DNA from: Limonium bicolor
Lineage: Eukaryota; Streptophyta; Magnoliopsida; Caryophyllales; Plumbaginaceae
Length of the DNA stretch: 64,000 bases
Direction of reading: 5' to 3'
NCBI GenBank assembly: GCA_023374045.1
Contig: CM041779.1
Coordinates: 147,251,485-147,315,484 of the forward strand
The position numbers and the translations under genes were made by a program. The first letter of the stretch is position 1, and every line of letters starts with the position of its first letter. Below are positions 21,166-32,415 of the stretch, piece by piece. The notes beneath the pieces are model-generated. The model was not told where the DNA came from, did no database searches, and saw only the letters and a list, made by a program, of their open reading frames with translations.

Positions 21166-24100
21166 CCTCCCCTAAGAATAAACACACCGGTAAATACAAT
21201 CGAGCACGAGGCAAAACTGTATGCATTGCATTCATTACAAAATAGTCTCATGCATTCTCAGTCAGTTCGAATTCGTCAAACATGCCCAAGTCTTGTCCAC
21301 CTTAGAAAAATTGCATAATCATGTGTTCCATTGTCACCTCACCACACACCAGCTTTGATGTCAATATCTCAACCCCCAACGCCTGATCTTCAGAGGGATA
21401 GAAAAGAAAACTGGAGAGTTTTCAAACCTCTCCCAATCAGAATCCCCTTGCGCGCTAGTGACCAAAAGGGAAAGAATGTGTCATACCAAGGGTTCACCAT
21501 GCGGGAGTTGTCGCTCCCTAAAAGTTAAAATCTAGGAGCCAATCACCAACCTGACATCACCCAAGAATGACTTCTCCTATAGCAACCCTGACAGCTAGAC
21601 TACCTTCAGGCCCAAAAACGACGAGACGAGTTTCATGGACCATCAACTAGAACCGACTCAAGCGAGACTAGGGGTAACTTTACCTCTCATGCATAGCATC
21701 CAAGATAAAACATACAAAAAAAACATTCAGTCAAAGTCCAAAAGTTAACCATTTCCATTATCATTGTTATCATTTTATGGAACCTATGCATAGTAATTCC
21801 ATATTACCACAACATATTGCATTGTCGATAGTTGCATTTGCATATGTCTATATCGAAACGACATCTTTGAGGAAAATCTTGAGAGATTGATTGAGCGAAG
21901 TGCTTGAACTACTGAACTCTCAACCCTAAATGAACACATGTGTTTAACTAAAATTGGCACCACAAACCAAGTGAGTAGTGTGCGAAGAGCGGTATTTTCT
22001 CTTGAATTTCAATTAAGTGTTTAGGACAATCCACAAAGCGATAAGGGAAGATAGAGAGAGTCCACAAAGATAAAACCACAAGCGACTTGTGCATTCGTTC
22101 AGCACATGGAGAGGCACAATTCATAGTGAGATCAATGTCGATAGCAAGGCACAAACTGTGATTCATGCAAAGATCCGAGAACAGTAAGAAAACAGTCACT
22201 AACTAAGGGGAATGATGAGGCACTTAGGAACAAAAATCTCTACAAAACCAAAAATCTTTAATTTCCCTTTGCATTATCCCCTAGTGAGCCCCGCTGAACT
22301 TTTCTGATTAAACCTTTTTTTGAAAAAGCTCCACAACATGCCGACCCACACATATACTTTATCTACCCTTGCATCGGACCACGAAGGAGCCAGAGCCATG
22401 GTCTCTCTCCACCATCTTTCACAAACAACAAATAAAAATGTTTGAGGAAACCAATGAGTCAATGCAACTTCAAATCCAAAAACCAAATGAGAATATCAAA
22501 AAATGTCTGAGAAAATCAATAAGTCAATGTGACTCTGAAAGCAAGTAGAAAGAAAGAGAAAATCGTATGCCAAAAAGAAGAAGAATGAGAAAACATGCAT
22601 CAAAGTAGGAGAAGGAGAAAATAAGCAAAAAGTCCAATGATGTCACATAGAAACCAACAAAGGATTCTCAATAATTGTCTGTCTAATCATTCCACCCATG
22701 GCAAAGGCGAAACATATCCTCTATTGCACAAAAACTCCTCAATACTCAAATAAATCCTCCAGTCCCAAATTACATACATCATACCCCTCAGCCCAGTTAC
22801 AACGCAATAAAAGACATCTAACTCAGAAGTTAGTGAGCATTAACTGAAAGTATCGAATCTGAAACATGAATCATAAGCTTCGTGCTTGCTATCAACATGT
22901 CCCATCATACCAAAGGGAGCGTGAGTGAATGAGTATGACCTTACCCCACAAGGTCTTCTGAGAGCAAGTGAATCTTCAGTCTAAGCACCAAAACATAAAC
23001 AGCTTACCTCATTGCAGGTGAGGAATTCATAAGGATCGGAAAGTCCAGGACCTCGGAACAAATTCTAAGGAAAATATTGTTCCGAGCGTCTAGAGTATCA
23101 TCACACCATTAGCTCATATGACCATACTCACGAGAGATTTACCCACATCCCTCCATATGAGAGGAAAGTGATTCACACATCCCAGCTCAACAATCACTCA
23201 AAATCGAATCGAAGATGTCTTATACTCATAAACCCCGTAGTAATAGAGATAGGACCGTACCCCCTTCAAAAACCGCATATGCATTTTGCATCGTATCTAG
23301 TATTTAATAATTGCAAGCATCATAACCATTTCATCATCAGCATCCAACCGATAAGAACTCTACCTAGTCTCGCTGAAAGTTGACTTCAGTTGTAGTTGTT
23401 GAAGCATAACTTCCGGTCAAAAGAAGTCGAAGCTGGAGCCATCCCACGACCATATCTAGAACCAAGCTGGAGCCATATGGAGGCATCCTTAGACATTGAG
23501 ACTATCCCTATAGCTACACAGGGGCCATCCCAACAATTCGAGAGCAATACGGGTTCCACCTCAAATCCATATCGAAGCCATTTCATCACCAAGGCCTTGC
23601 CTATAGAGTATCAAACTACGTATGGTCTGATCTCAATAGGAAATTGAGTATATAGGCTGCCCGTTCGGGGTGTGGCCACCTCAAAGGAAAAATTCCAAGT
23701 TTTTTCCTCATTGTCATTGAATGGATCCATCTTGTAGCCTTCCCGAGCAACCCCGAGCTATCCTGGAACCGTCATGGGGAATTCTGAAGTCGTAACCGAC
23801 CTCACCAAAGCCATTCATCCACAACAAAAATTATCTACCACATCTAAATACATCAATCACATCAAAATCCACCAATCACATCGACCCATCACTTGACTCA
23901 AAATCCAAACCAAAACAAAAACCACCAACCACCCTGAAATCACCAACCAAATCAAAACCCATTAACCATCCTAAAAATCTTCATCCAAATCAAAACCCAC
24001 CAACCCTCTCGAAATCCCCATTCAAATAAAAGCCCGCCAACATCCTGAAGCCGCTGCTCACACTGGAGTCATAAATCACACTGGAGCCATCCGACTACAC

Positions 24101-24550
24101 TAGAGCCATCCGACCACACCGGAGCCATCCGATCATGTCAGAGCCATCTGACCATATCAAAGCCATCCGGTCATATCAAAACCCTCGAGTTCCCAAAGTC
24201 ACTCATTCACAAAAAACCATCCATTCAAAAGACCAACCATAAAATCACAAAAACCAAAACAAAGACTCAAGAGCCATACCGGAGCCATTTCGAAACTCTA
24301 GAGCCAATAGTCCTACTGAATCCCAAAACTATAGTGCACATCGAGCCAAGGTCACCAAAATCAAAACTAAAACATGAGTCCCATACTCACAAAGTTAAGG
24401 GCAACATCAGTAGAAGACATTCGACTATCGATCCCTCAAGAAAGATCGGAAAAATAACAAAAAAGCATTTGATCCTGAATCAACCCACAACTAAAGTCAT
24501 ACTCATATCAACCACCCAAAACAACGAGTTTCATACAACTCAATCAAAGT
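21166..24550. other. Non-coding DNA, probably Tat/Ogre 3' region
   Basis: There is no recognisable coding sequence in any frame. It has A/C-rich text with many CAAAACCC-like and GAGCCAT words and lies between two Tat-like LTR pieces that face outward. I take it as the long 3' untranslated region typical of Tat/Ogre elements; a join between two elements must lie somewhere inside and was not found. Confidence 0.35.
24085..24180. repeat. 19-bp tandem repeat, five copies
   Basis: AGCCATCCGA-type words start at 24085, 24104, 24123, 24142 and 24161, an exact 19-bp period, with the frame AGCCATCCGACCACACCGG and small substitutions. Confidence 0.8.
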
Positions 24551-24554
24551 ATTA

Positions 24555-25420
24555 TAGGCTCGTCATAAGTCCTATAACTAGATATCAATAGATCTAGTTG
24601 AAGCCCATCATAAGTCCTTGTACTTTTAATTGCATTCTAGGCCCGTTATAAGTCCTAGGGCTAGATATCAAGAGGTATAGTTGAAGTCTGTCATTAGTCC
24701 TCATGCATAACCAATATACCGATTGTATTCTAGGTCCGTCATTAGTCCTAGATCTAGACAACAAGAGGTCTAGTTGAGGCCCGTCATTAGTCCTCATACA
24801 ATTCGAAGATGCATTCTAGGCCCGTCATAAGTCCATGAGCTAGACATCAAGTTCTAGTTGAGGCCCGTCATTAGTCCTCATGCATAACTAATATACTGAT
24901 TGTATTCAAGGCCCGTCATTAGCCCTAGAGCTAGATATTAAGAGGTCTAGTTGAGGACCGTCATTTGTCTTCATACAATTTGAAGATGCATTCTAGGACC
25001 GTCATTAGTCCTGGAGCTAGACATCGAGTTCTAGTTGAGGCCTGTCATTAGTCCTCATGCATAATCAGTATACCGATTGTATTCTAGGCCTGTCATTAGT
25101 CCTAGAGCCAGATATCAAGAGGTCGAGTTAAGGCCCGTTATTAGTCCTCATACAATTCGAAGATGCATTCTAGGCCCGTCATAAGTCCTAGAGCTAGACA
25201 CCAAGATCTAGTTGAGGCCCATCATTAGTCCTCATGCATAACATATCATTGTTTGTATTCTAGGCCCGTCATAAGTCCTAAAGCTAGATGTCAAGAGGTC
25301 TAGTTGAGGCTCACTATAAGTCCTCATACATTCAATCATCGCACTCTAGGCTCGTCATAAGTTCTAGAGCTAGATATCAAGAGGTCTAGTTGGGGTCCGT
25401 CATAAGTCCCCGTGCACCCG
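24555..25420. repeat. Hierarchical tandem array (about 43, 87 and 177 bp)
   Basis: The core GGCCCGTCATTAGTCCT occurs about 20 times. Cores alternate between CTAGG- and TTGAGG-prefixed forms to give an 87-bp dimer. Dimers alternate between CATGCATAAC- and CATACAATTCG-containing forms to give a 177-bp tetramer; CATGCATA starts at 24702, 24879, 25056 and 25233, each exactly 177 apart. Tandem arrays in the 3' non-coding part are common in Tat/Ogre elements. Confidence 0.9.
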
Positions 25421-25489
25421 CACCCCTAAGAACAAATCATAAACCGCAGTGAGAATTTTTGACGCCCTCTCGACCTTTTACAGAATTGA

Positions 25490-26262
25490 ATCAAGGGGAG
25501 CCATCTGTAGACACCAAACTATTCTCACCCTATAAAGCAAATTCCGAAATAATAAATCAAATAAGAGGGTCGTCGCCTTTCTTTTCAAAACGTATTAACG
25601 TGTGTGCCAAAATGAAACCATCATCTTATGACAAATTTTTCAAATCAATTGTCAAAGCATATCCGAAAAACCCAATCCTTTTAAAACAAATTTCTAACTT
25701 CCATCCATTTTCAAACCCGTCCCTTTTCGTTATGTACTTATTTTACTATTTTTTTATTATATTTCATGTTAGTCTATTATATTGTTTTTCTTATTTATTT
25801 GCCTATTCATTTCTATGTTATTCTTATTTTTTGCTATGATATTACTTGTTTATTATAAGTTATTTTATTGTTATAGTACTTGTCTTTTATTGTATTTGCC
25901 TTTATTTTTTGTTTTCATCATCATTATCTTTTTAAACTATTTCTATCATTTTATGTACCCTTTATTGTTGTTATTACCTTTATTATTATTTTATGTTCCT
26001 TATCTCCATTTTGTTATTTATGTCTTTTTTAAAAAAAAACATCTAAATTTTACCAACAAAACATTTTAGCTTTTTTACTTCGCATTTTTATGTTAGGACT
26101 TTAACATTTCTTAGGAACACTTAATTAGGGTGAGGCACGAGTTATTTGTTAATCCTCATGTTTTTGTAGCAAGATAAGTTGTTAGTCTGATTGGTATGTG
26201 CCAAGTGATGAGAGAAAAATTGATCTAGGTTCAAGAAGAAGAAGAGGAGGAAAATCTCCCTC
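25490..26262 (+). mobile_element. Tat-like LTR start, and unresolved flank
   Basis: CAAGGGGAGCCATC at 25492-25505 looks like a polypurine tract, followed by TGTAGACACC, a Tat/Ogre-type LTR start. The sequence then becomes T-rich (25700-26090) and, before 26262, passes into the Athila-like LTR that the giant element entered; that junction was not located. No gene is seen; open frames in the T-rich part are composition. Confidence 0.4.
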
Positions 26263-26372
26263 ACCGTTCTGTAACACCCCTGAATAACCAAACAACAGTC
26301 TGAACAATGCCAAACGATATTACAATAAGTCTAAGCAGCGGATTCACAACTCTACCCGGGTGTCACAGACGC

Positions 26373-26390
26373 CAACCACCCACGTGGTTG
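26373..26390. promoter_or_regulatory. G-box palindrome near the LTR end
   Basis: CAACCACCCACGTGGTTG pairs CAACCAC with GTGGTTG and contains CACGTGG, a plant G-box. The word is repeated in the other LTR (near 43266) and, nearly unchanged, in the unrelated LTR at 54428. Confidence 0.6.
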
Positions 26391-26678
26391 ACACAACAAC
26401 ATTATCAACTCCAAGCTACGGTCTGAATGACTGGAATTTGAACCTTAACCCCATCCAAGTACAACAGGAAATACAAATCAAGTACCGAGAGTCTACATCA
26501 TAAGTTCTTAACTTAAACAATACAAACCGAAACGTACATCTAGGGTTTAGTGTTACATAGTCACAACCCATACATTAAAAACATACTACTTAAAGTCTTG
26601 CCCAGATGGACTACCCCTATGGTAGTCACCCTGCCTACTCTCCGCCTGCTTCCAGTTTCATACCTGTAAAAATAAAGG

Positions 26679-26736
26679 ACTCAGCAAAACTATGCTGAGT
26701 ATGAATATGTGTAGCCCGTATGTTGTCGGGCTACAC
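26679..26736. other. Two adjacent perfect hairpins in the LTR
   Basis: ACTCAGCA/TGCTGAGT (8-bp stem, 26679-26700) and GTGTAGCCCG/CGGGCTACAC (10-bp stem, 26709-26736) stand 8 bases apart. Both are kept in the other LTR at 43569-43590 and 43599-43626. They could fold in RNA of either strand. Confidence 0.75.
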
Positions 26737-27119
26737 GACTACTTGGTCGAATATGATTAAGTCCAATTTGCATGCTATAGTAAAGCAGTAACACGCAGCA
26801 TACAACATCAACATAGCAACTCACGACATGTTGGGCATAGAGATAACATCAAGCACATCAAGCATATAAAGCAAGTAGAGCTTACAAGAGAATTTGAATA
26901 ATGATGATCCTCACAGTGGGATCATTCAACGTTGAGTGTTTTCATTTCTTTTTCCTTTGTTTCCACCATGTGTACTTCTCTTTCTTTGCACCAGTCTGGG
27001 GATGTAGGTTAGTTCCCGTGACCATACAGTATAGGTGCCCATCTTTCTTTGCTTCTTTATGGATTAATTGTGAGTTCTCTTGTCACCGCACGTTGGAGGA
27101 CGTCTCCTCCATAGCTAAT

Positions 27120-27275
27120 CCCCCATGCCCGACGTCGTGTACCGGGAAAGCGGAGTCGCCTCTAGACTCCAGGATAAGCTCCACCAATTTGTCACTCCCC
27201 CATTCCCGACGCCCAGGGTCGAGAAAGCGGAGTCACCTCTAGACTCCAGGATGTGCTCCACCATAGATGGTCGAA
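27120..27275. repeat. Two-copy tandem duplication of about 76 bp
   Basis: GAAAGCGGAGTCGCCTCTAG near 27147 recurs as GAAAGCGGAGTCACCTCTAG near 27223 with CGAC- and CTCCACCA-flanks. It also occurs in the right LTR near 44040 and 44115. Confidence 0.8.
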
Positions 27276-27999
27276 GGATCTGATGCAGATACCAACTCCC
27301 GAGTATTCCATACCGCGCGGCCCGAGATGTTGTCTTCCCGGGTTATTCTCATGTTCCACCAGTTGAGATTTGCTCTTCATTATCATTAATGAATAGACAC
27401 CATAGTGGGTGTCATGGTACGTCCTCCATGGTTAGAGAGGAGTTTCCCTTTTATGGAGTTTTCTTTGTTTTCATAGTTCGTTGTGTTTCATCTCAAGTTC
27501 CATAAACGAGAAGGGACTAAACTACTGTGTGCGTGCAAATACTATACAACAATGATATAGCAATCATATAAACAAGATAAGCAAGCAATCCAATTTCATG
27601 CTTTAATCTTATGGTCATTTTCACACAAGGCACACAGCAAACAAGCCGTGTAACACGGCAACATACGAACCACACATGTCCATACCTTATTCGAAAGTAC
27701 GAGTTGTCTCACACACGGGGTCCGGTCCGAGTTCGCTACGGCCCTAGCGTTAATTAAAAACAACATGTCAGTTTATGATTTCATGTGACGACCTTTGTGA
27801 CACTGCCCGAATTTATCTCGTTATTATCGGGTGTTATTTCCTAGGTAAATCTTTATTGAATGTTCAACCTTTATTAGCCATTAGGGCTTCCCATGTATTA
27901 AACTTTATCTTACTCTTAGGGCATTCACACCCTTGTTTTATACGTTAACTAAGTCCTTTTTCCTTAGTTAATGTTTTAGAGCGTTTTAAGCGCTAGTTA

Positions 28000-30646
28000 T
28001 GTAACAAGTTTATATAAAATAGATATAACTTGTCTAATGTGTATTCCCATCTTAGATAAATAGGTGAGCAATGTTTTAACCCTTGTATAAGGATAATGTA
28101 GACCATAGAATACCCCCTAAAACCCATTTATACAGAAGCCCAATAGTTTCCAAATCTGAAACACAATTCTCATGTAATACCTTATCTAATTTCACTTTTA
28201 ATGTAGTAATTGGTGTTTAACTTTCTCTACATGTTTCGCTAACCTAGTTATGTTTATTAGCTATTATTTGGGTTCATTATTAAACTTGAATCACACTTAT
28301 AATACCCTTGTAACACAGTTATACAGAATTTACGACATTATTGAAATCTGAAACAACAACTATACAATTCTTCTTGGTTCTTGTTCTTAGTTAGTTCAAC
28401 CGGTAGTTAATTATTTCCCTCCGTATTTACCCCACTAGATATGGGTGTTAACAATGTTTTAAACTCAAGATTAAACCAATAAGACACTCACTAACTTCTG
28501 TAATTAGTTACGCAAAACAGAAGCTACTAAAAATCTGAAACTAGAATCTATTACCTTCAGTTTGACCCTTGCTTGTAGTTGGCTAATTTAAATCTCTAAA
28601 TTTCCCCTCAGTACCTATACACTTACTATGGTGTATTAGAGGTGGTTTAGACCCCTCAACAATTCATTACAACCCCATCGAGTCCCTCAGTACCTAGTTA
28701 TACTGAAACTCAACTTTCATAAACAACTATAAACTGAGATAACACCAATCTGATATTCCTTCTGCTATCCTCTTCTGTTTCTCTCATAACTGTCTTTCAA
28801 TTTATCCCTAAGTACTTCCTACTCAGTTAAGTATTCTATCTCCATTTTAAAACTCAAAGTTACTCCAACAACCCTCCCTTAATCCTCTGTACAGAAGCAA
28901 AACAACCTTCCTGAGAGCAAAGCATAAACCTGAGGTATTAAATTCTGTTATCCTTTCTTTTATTCCATTCTGTTAGCTCACGTCTTGGCACTCATCCTAT
29001 TCTATGCTACCCAATTGGTTATTTAAGACCTTAAGCAAGATTCTAACATCAAATATAGAACCCAAAACCTTAGACAGTGTTACTGAGATGTCCCAAACCG
29101 AATTGAAGAGAATCTGAAATCACAAACTGATGTATTCTCCTACTTTGTTTTCTGTCTGTTCCTAAACTGACTTGCAACTCCCTCCAAATGTTTTACACTC
29201 CGAGTTAAGTCAATTAAAGTCTCTCAGTTCGTTCTTACCCCAAATAGACACTCATGTAACTCCTGCACTAATCACACAAAAATACCTACATCCGAAAATC
29301 TGGAACAACCTGAATTGGTGTAGCTCTGTCTGTTTGTTATATCAGTGTCTTCACCTGATTCTTAATCTTCCTCTAAGTACCTATAGCTTACTAAGGTATG
29401 TTAGGGGTATTTTGGACTCATTGGCAACTCAATATGACTCCTCCAAGTCTTCCTGTACGAAGCTATACCAAACTGAAACAGAAGTCAAGACTGAAAAACT
29501 GTAATTGTAAAACTGAAGCATTTTCTTTTCCTCTAGTCTTTCCTTTCTGTTTATTCTCGAATCTGTCACTCCATTTATCCCTAAGCATCTACACTCTTAG
29601 TTAAATGACTGAACAAGGCTGAAAGTCCATTTTCAAACCCAATTAACCCTCACATAACATCTGTACTTGGTTATACAGAAAAGACCTACTAATGCAAATC
29701 TGGTAAACTGAATTGATGCATTTTCCTTTCTACTTCTTCTGTCAGGCTATGACATGGCTTCAACCACTCCCAGATCACTCATCTACTCATTTAGAAGTTC
29801 TAGCAGAATGTTAAACTCAGAAACGTCATTAACCAGTCCTAAGGATAAACTGTAAAACTGAAACTGGAGCATTGTTTTTCTGTCTCTGATTTTGCCATTA
29901 ATCTGTCTTCAAAACTCCCCTACTGGTTTACCCATTTGATTACATCTCTTAATATAGTCTTGGTTTTAAAAACAACCCCAAAGCAACTTGTCAATGTTAC
30001 AGTATTATCTTTATACTGAGACAAGACCATTCTAGGAACTGAGAAAGACAAAACTGAAACACCAAAACTGGTGCATCTGTTTCCTATCCTTTGAAGTTGC
30101 TTTCTGTTTTCTTTTTTTTTTTTTCTTGTTCTTCCAACAACCCCACGTTTAGACACCCAGTCAGGTGCATGTATAATATTTTAACTGTATCATTAACTCG
30201 ATACCACTCCAGAACACTCAGCATACTGAAAATACAATGTTACAGATTTCAAATAATTATCAGTTTTGGACAGGTACCTTTCAACATCAAATTGTTCAGG
30301 TTTCTTTTTCTTTTCTTTCAAAGTTCTTTAGTTGCTTAGCTAGTTAGTTTAATGTGATGTTATTCTCGAAGAAGCCCACAGCAACACTGACTGTACTCTG
30401 AGAAGTAAATATACAGAGAACACTCTATTTCAGAAACTGAAACAGTGAAACCGATATCCCCTTTCCTCTTCTGTTTCCCATTCTGTTTTACTCACGAATT
30501 TGATCTACAGTTTTCTCTCATTACCAACTCAAGTAGTCTAGGATGTGATAGTAATGCACTAGTTGTATTAAGTTCACAATTGAATCTACGCAGAAAGAAA
30601 ACTATACAAAATCCAAACTACTCAGTAACTGAACTCAACAATTTTG
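28000..30646. repeat. Degenerate tandem repeat of about 190 bp, about 14 units
   Basis: The motif TACAGAA...AAATCTGAAAC recurs near 28131, 28321, 28517, 28700, 28890, 29075, 29287, 29455, 29672, 29840, 30012, 30220, 30410 and 30600, so spacing is 168-217 with a mean near 190. A second marker, TTATCCCTAAGTACCTACAC followed by AGTTAAGT, keeps the same phase. Units are too diverged to be seen as simple tandem repeats. The array accounts for roughly 40% of the net LTR length. Confidence 0.75.
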
Positions 30647-30651
30647 GTTTT

Positions 30652-32415
30652 TGTTATATCCAAAATTTCAACCCCCCCCCCCCCCGAAAGAGAGTCTCTA
30701 CTAATAGGATAGTAGCGAGGGTTCCTGGTTCGATCGGCACATTTCAGAGTACTAGGGACAGCTTAGTCATCTCCGAGGGCACTTTCGTAAATTTTCAAGG
30801 CTCCTAAGCCCCCTATAGGCTTTCTCTCTCTCCAAATAAGGGTCAAATCAATTCAAAATGCTTTGAAATTTTAACCCATGACAGAGGATGACATTTGAAG
30901 CATAATGGCGTTGGAATTTTGATTTTTCGAATTTCCAATAATTTTCTAGTAATTTCTAATTGAATCTGACGAGAAATTGAATTTAAAAATATTACAATAT
31001 CCAAAAAATTCGATTCCACTTTAGAAAATTCAGAAATATCATCTTTTACCCATGTGTAAAATTTCATAATCAAATTCCTTTTGGAAGCCCTTGAGCTAAC
31101 ACGTCGGTAAATCTCGGTTTTTACCGGATTTTTCTATCTTTAAGGAAGCCTATATAAGGAACCTTATCCCATGATCAAATCAGAACCTCAAGAACCCTAG
31201 ACTCTCAAAGAAGGCAGCCGTCTCTTGCTCTTCACGTTTTGAACCCCAGAGCCATAATCAAACACCGAAATCTCACCAAAATCAACATCAAAACACATTT
31301 TTCAACTCCCACAACATCATCCATCATCAAAACCTCACCAAAACAGCACCAAAACGTGAAGAACATCAAGAACAACAAGGAGTCAGAAGCTGGGTTCGAA
31401 GTTCTCCGGATCCGCCGTCAACGAGGCCTCGAAGATTCCCGACGTGAAGAAACACCACGAATCTGAAGGTAAAACAGGTTATAACTCTACTTTTCTAACT
31501 CCCCACAACCTCATTAACTCTCTGTCAAATTTTAGGTTCAAACTAACCTTTTTACGCTTCTGTATTGCTGTTTGTTTAAGCTTCTGTCCAATAACTTATT
31601 TACCAAGTTTCGTGCTTAATTCGAATTCAAATTGAGAACTTTCAATCACTAACGTCTTGTACATCTTTCAGGCTACACACCCATAAAATTTGAGCCAAAA
31701 ACACCCTCGGGAACAGCCTAACGCCGCCGTCCGAGGGCGGTCCGCACCCACGGACGTCATGTCCGGGGTCCCGGACTCCCTGTCCGTAAGCCCGGACACC
31801 CACGGACGGCGGCAGGATTTTAAAAAATTCAAAATTTAGGTTTTCTAATAATGTCCGGGCCCACGGACAGCCTGTCCGTGGCCCCGGACTTTGCAATTTT
31901 TTGTTTTCCTTTAATTTCGACTCCTCTGTATAATTAGGTGAACTGGGGTCCGTGGTCTCGGACATGGGGTCCGTGGCTATGGACGTAAGCAAAATTCGAC
32001 CTAATTCTGCCTCCGAAACCCTAGTTTAGATAGCTTTTAATTTCACTTTAATTTTCTATCAAAAAATGCTAAAAAACACAAAAAAATAGAAGCTCGCGCA
32101 CTTAGGTTAAAACGACTCGTAATAAGCCGTAAATAAACCAAGTAGAGGAAAAACGACCTAGGAAGGGTAATGAAAGTAATTGAACCCTAATTAAGTCGAA
32201 TATCAAGCCCCCGAACCCGAACTCTCCTTTCCTAATTTGATCTAGGTTAAAATTAGGTGGCGACTCATAATAGGTTCCAGTGAGCTAACTTAGGTTTTAA
32301 TAATTATTGTTTTATGACATAGCTATTAATCTTAGGTTATAAGTGGACCTAAAACCTGATTAGATCCTAATCAACTTTAATCAACATAGGATAGGGTTTA
32401 AAATTGAGGCTCACA
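30652..32415 (+). mobile_element. Solo LTR of Tat-like family (1764 bp)
   Basis: It starts TGTTATATCCAAAATTTCAA, ends GAGGCTCACA and matches the 5' LTR at 60366-62119 along its length. GTTTT repeats on both sides (30647-30651 and 32416-32420). The allelic position in the partner LTR (47497-47501) has a single GTTTT and no insertion. A TATA box (CTATATAAGG) lies near 31148. No internal region remains, so it is the product of LTR-LTR recombination. Confidence 0.96.
31725..31985. repeat. GTCCG/CGGAC palindrome array in Tat-like LTR
   Basis: There are several paired words: CCCACGGACGTCATGTCCGG, GTCCGGGGTCCCGGAC, CTGTCCGTAAGCCCGGACA, GTCCGGGCCCACGGAC, CTGTCCGTGGCCCCGGAC and GTCCGTGGTCTCGGACAT. 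The equivalent array in the other copy is at 61435-61690. It lies downstream of the TATA box, so it would be transcribed. Confidence 0.8.

Noticed and set aside
24555..25420. CRISPR-like regular repeats
   Set aside because: The DNA is plant nuclear; repeats are nested tandem units with related spacers, no unique spacers and no cas genes.
25459..26069. Hydrophobic open frames on plus rich in Phe, Leu and Tyr, like membrane proteins
   Set aside because: They fall in a T-rich tract of LTR-like DNA; the residues follow from TTT/TAT/CTT composition, and no family motif or conserved start is present.
26210..26262. TGATGAGAGAAAAATTG as the start of the target Athila-like LTR
   Set aside because: It would leave too little U3, no palindrome array or TATA box, and no matching target duplication was found next to 50140.
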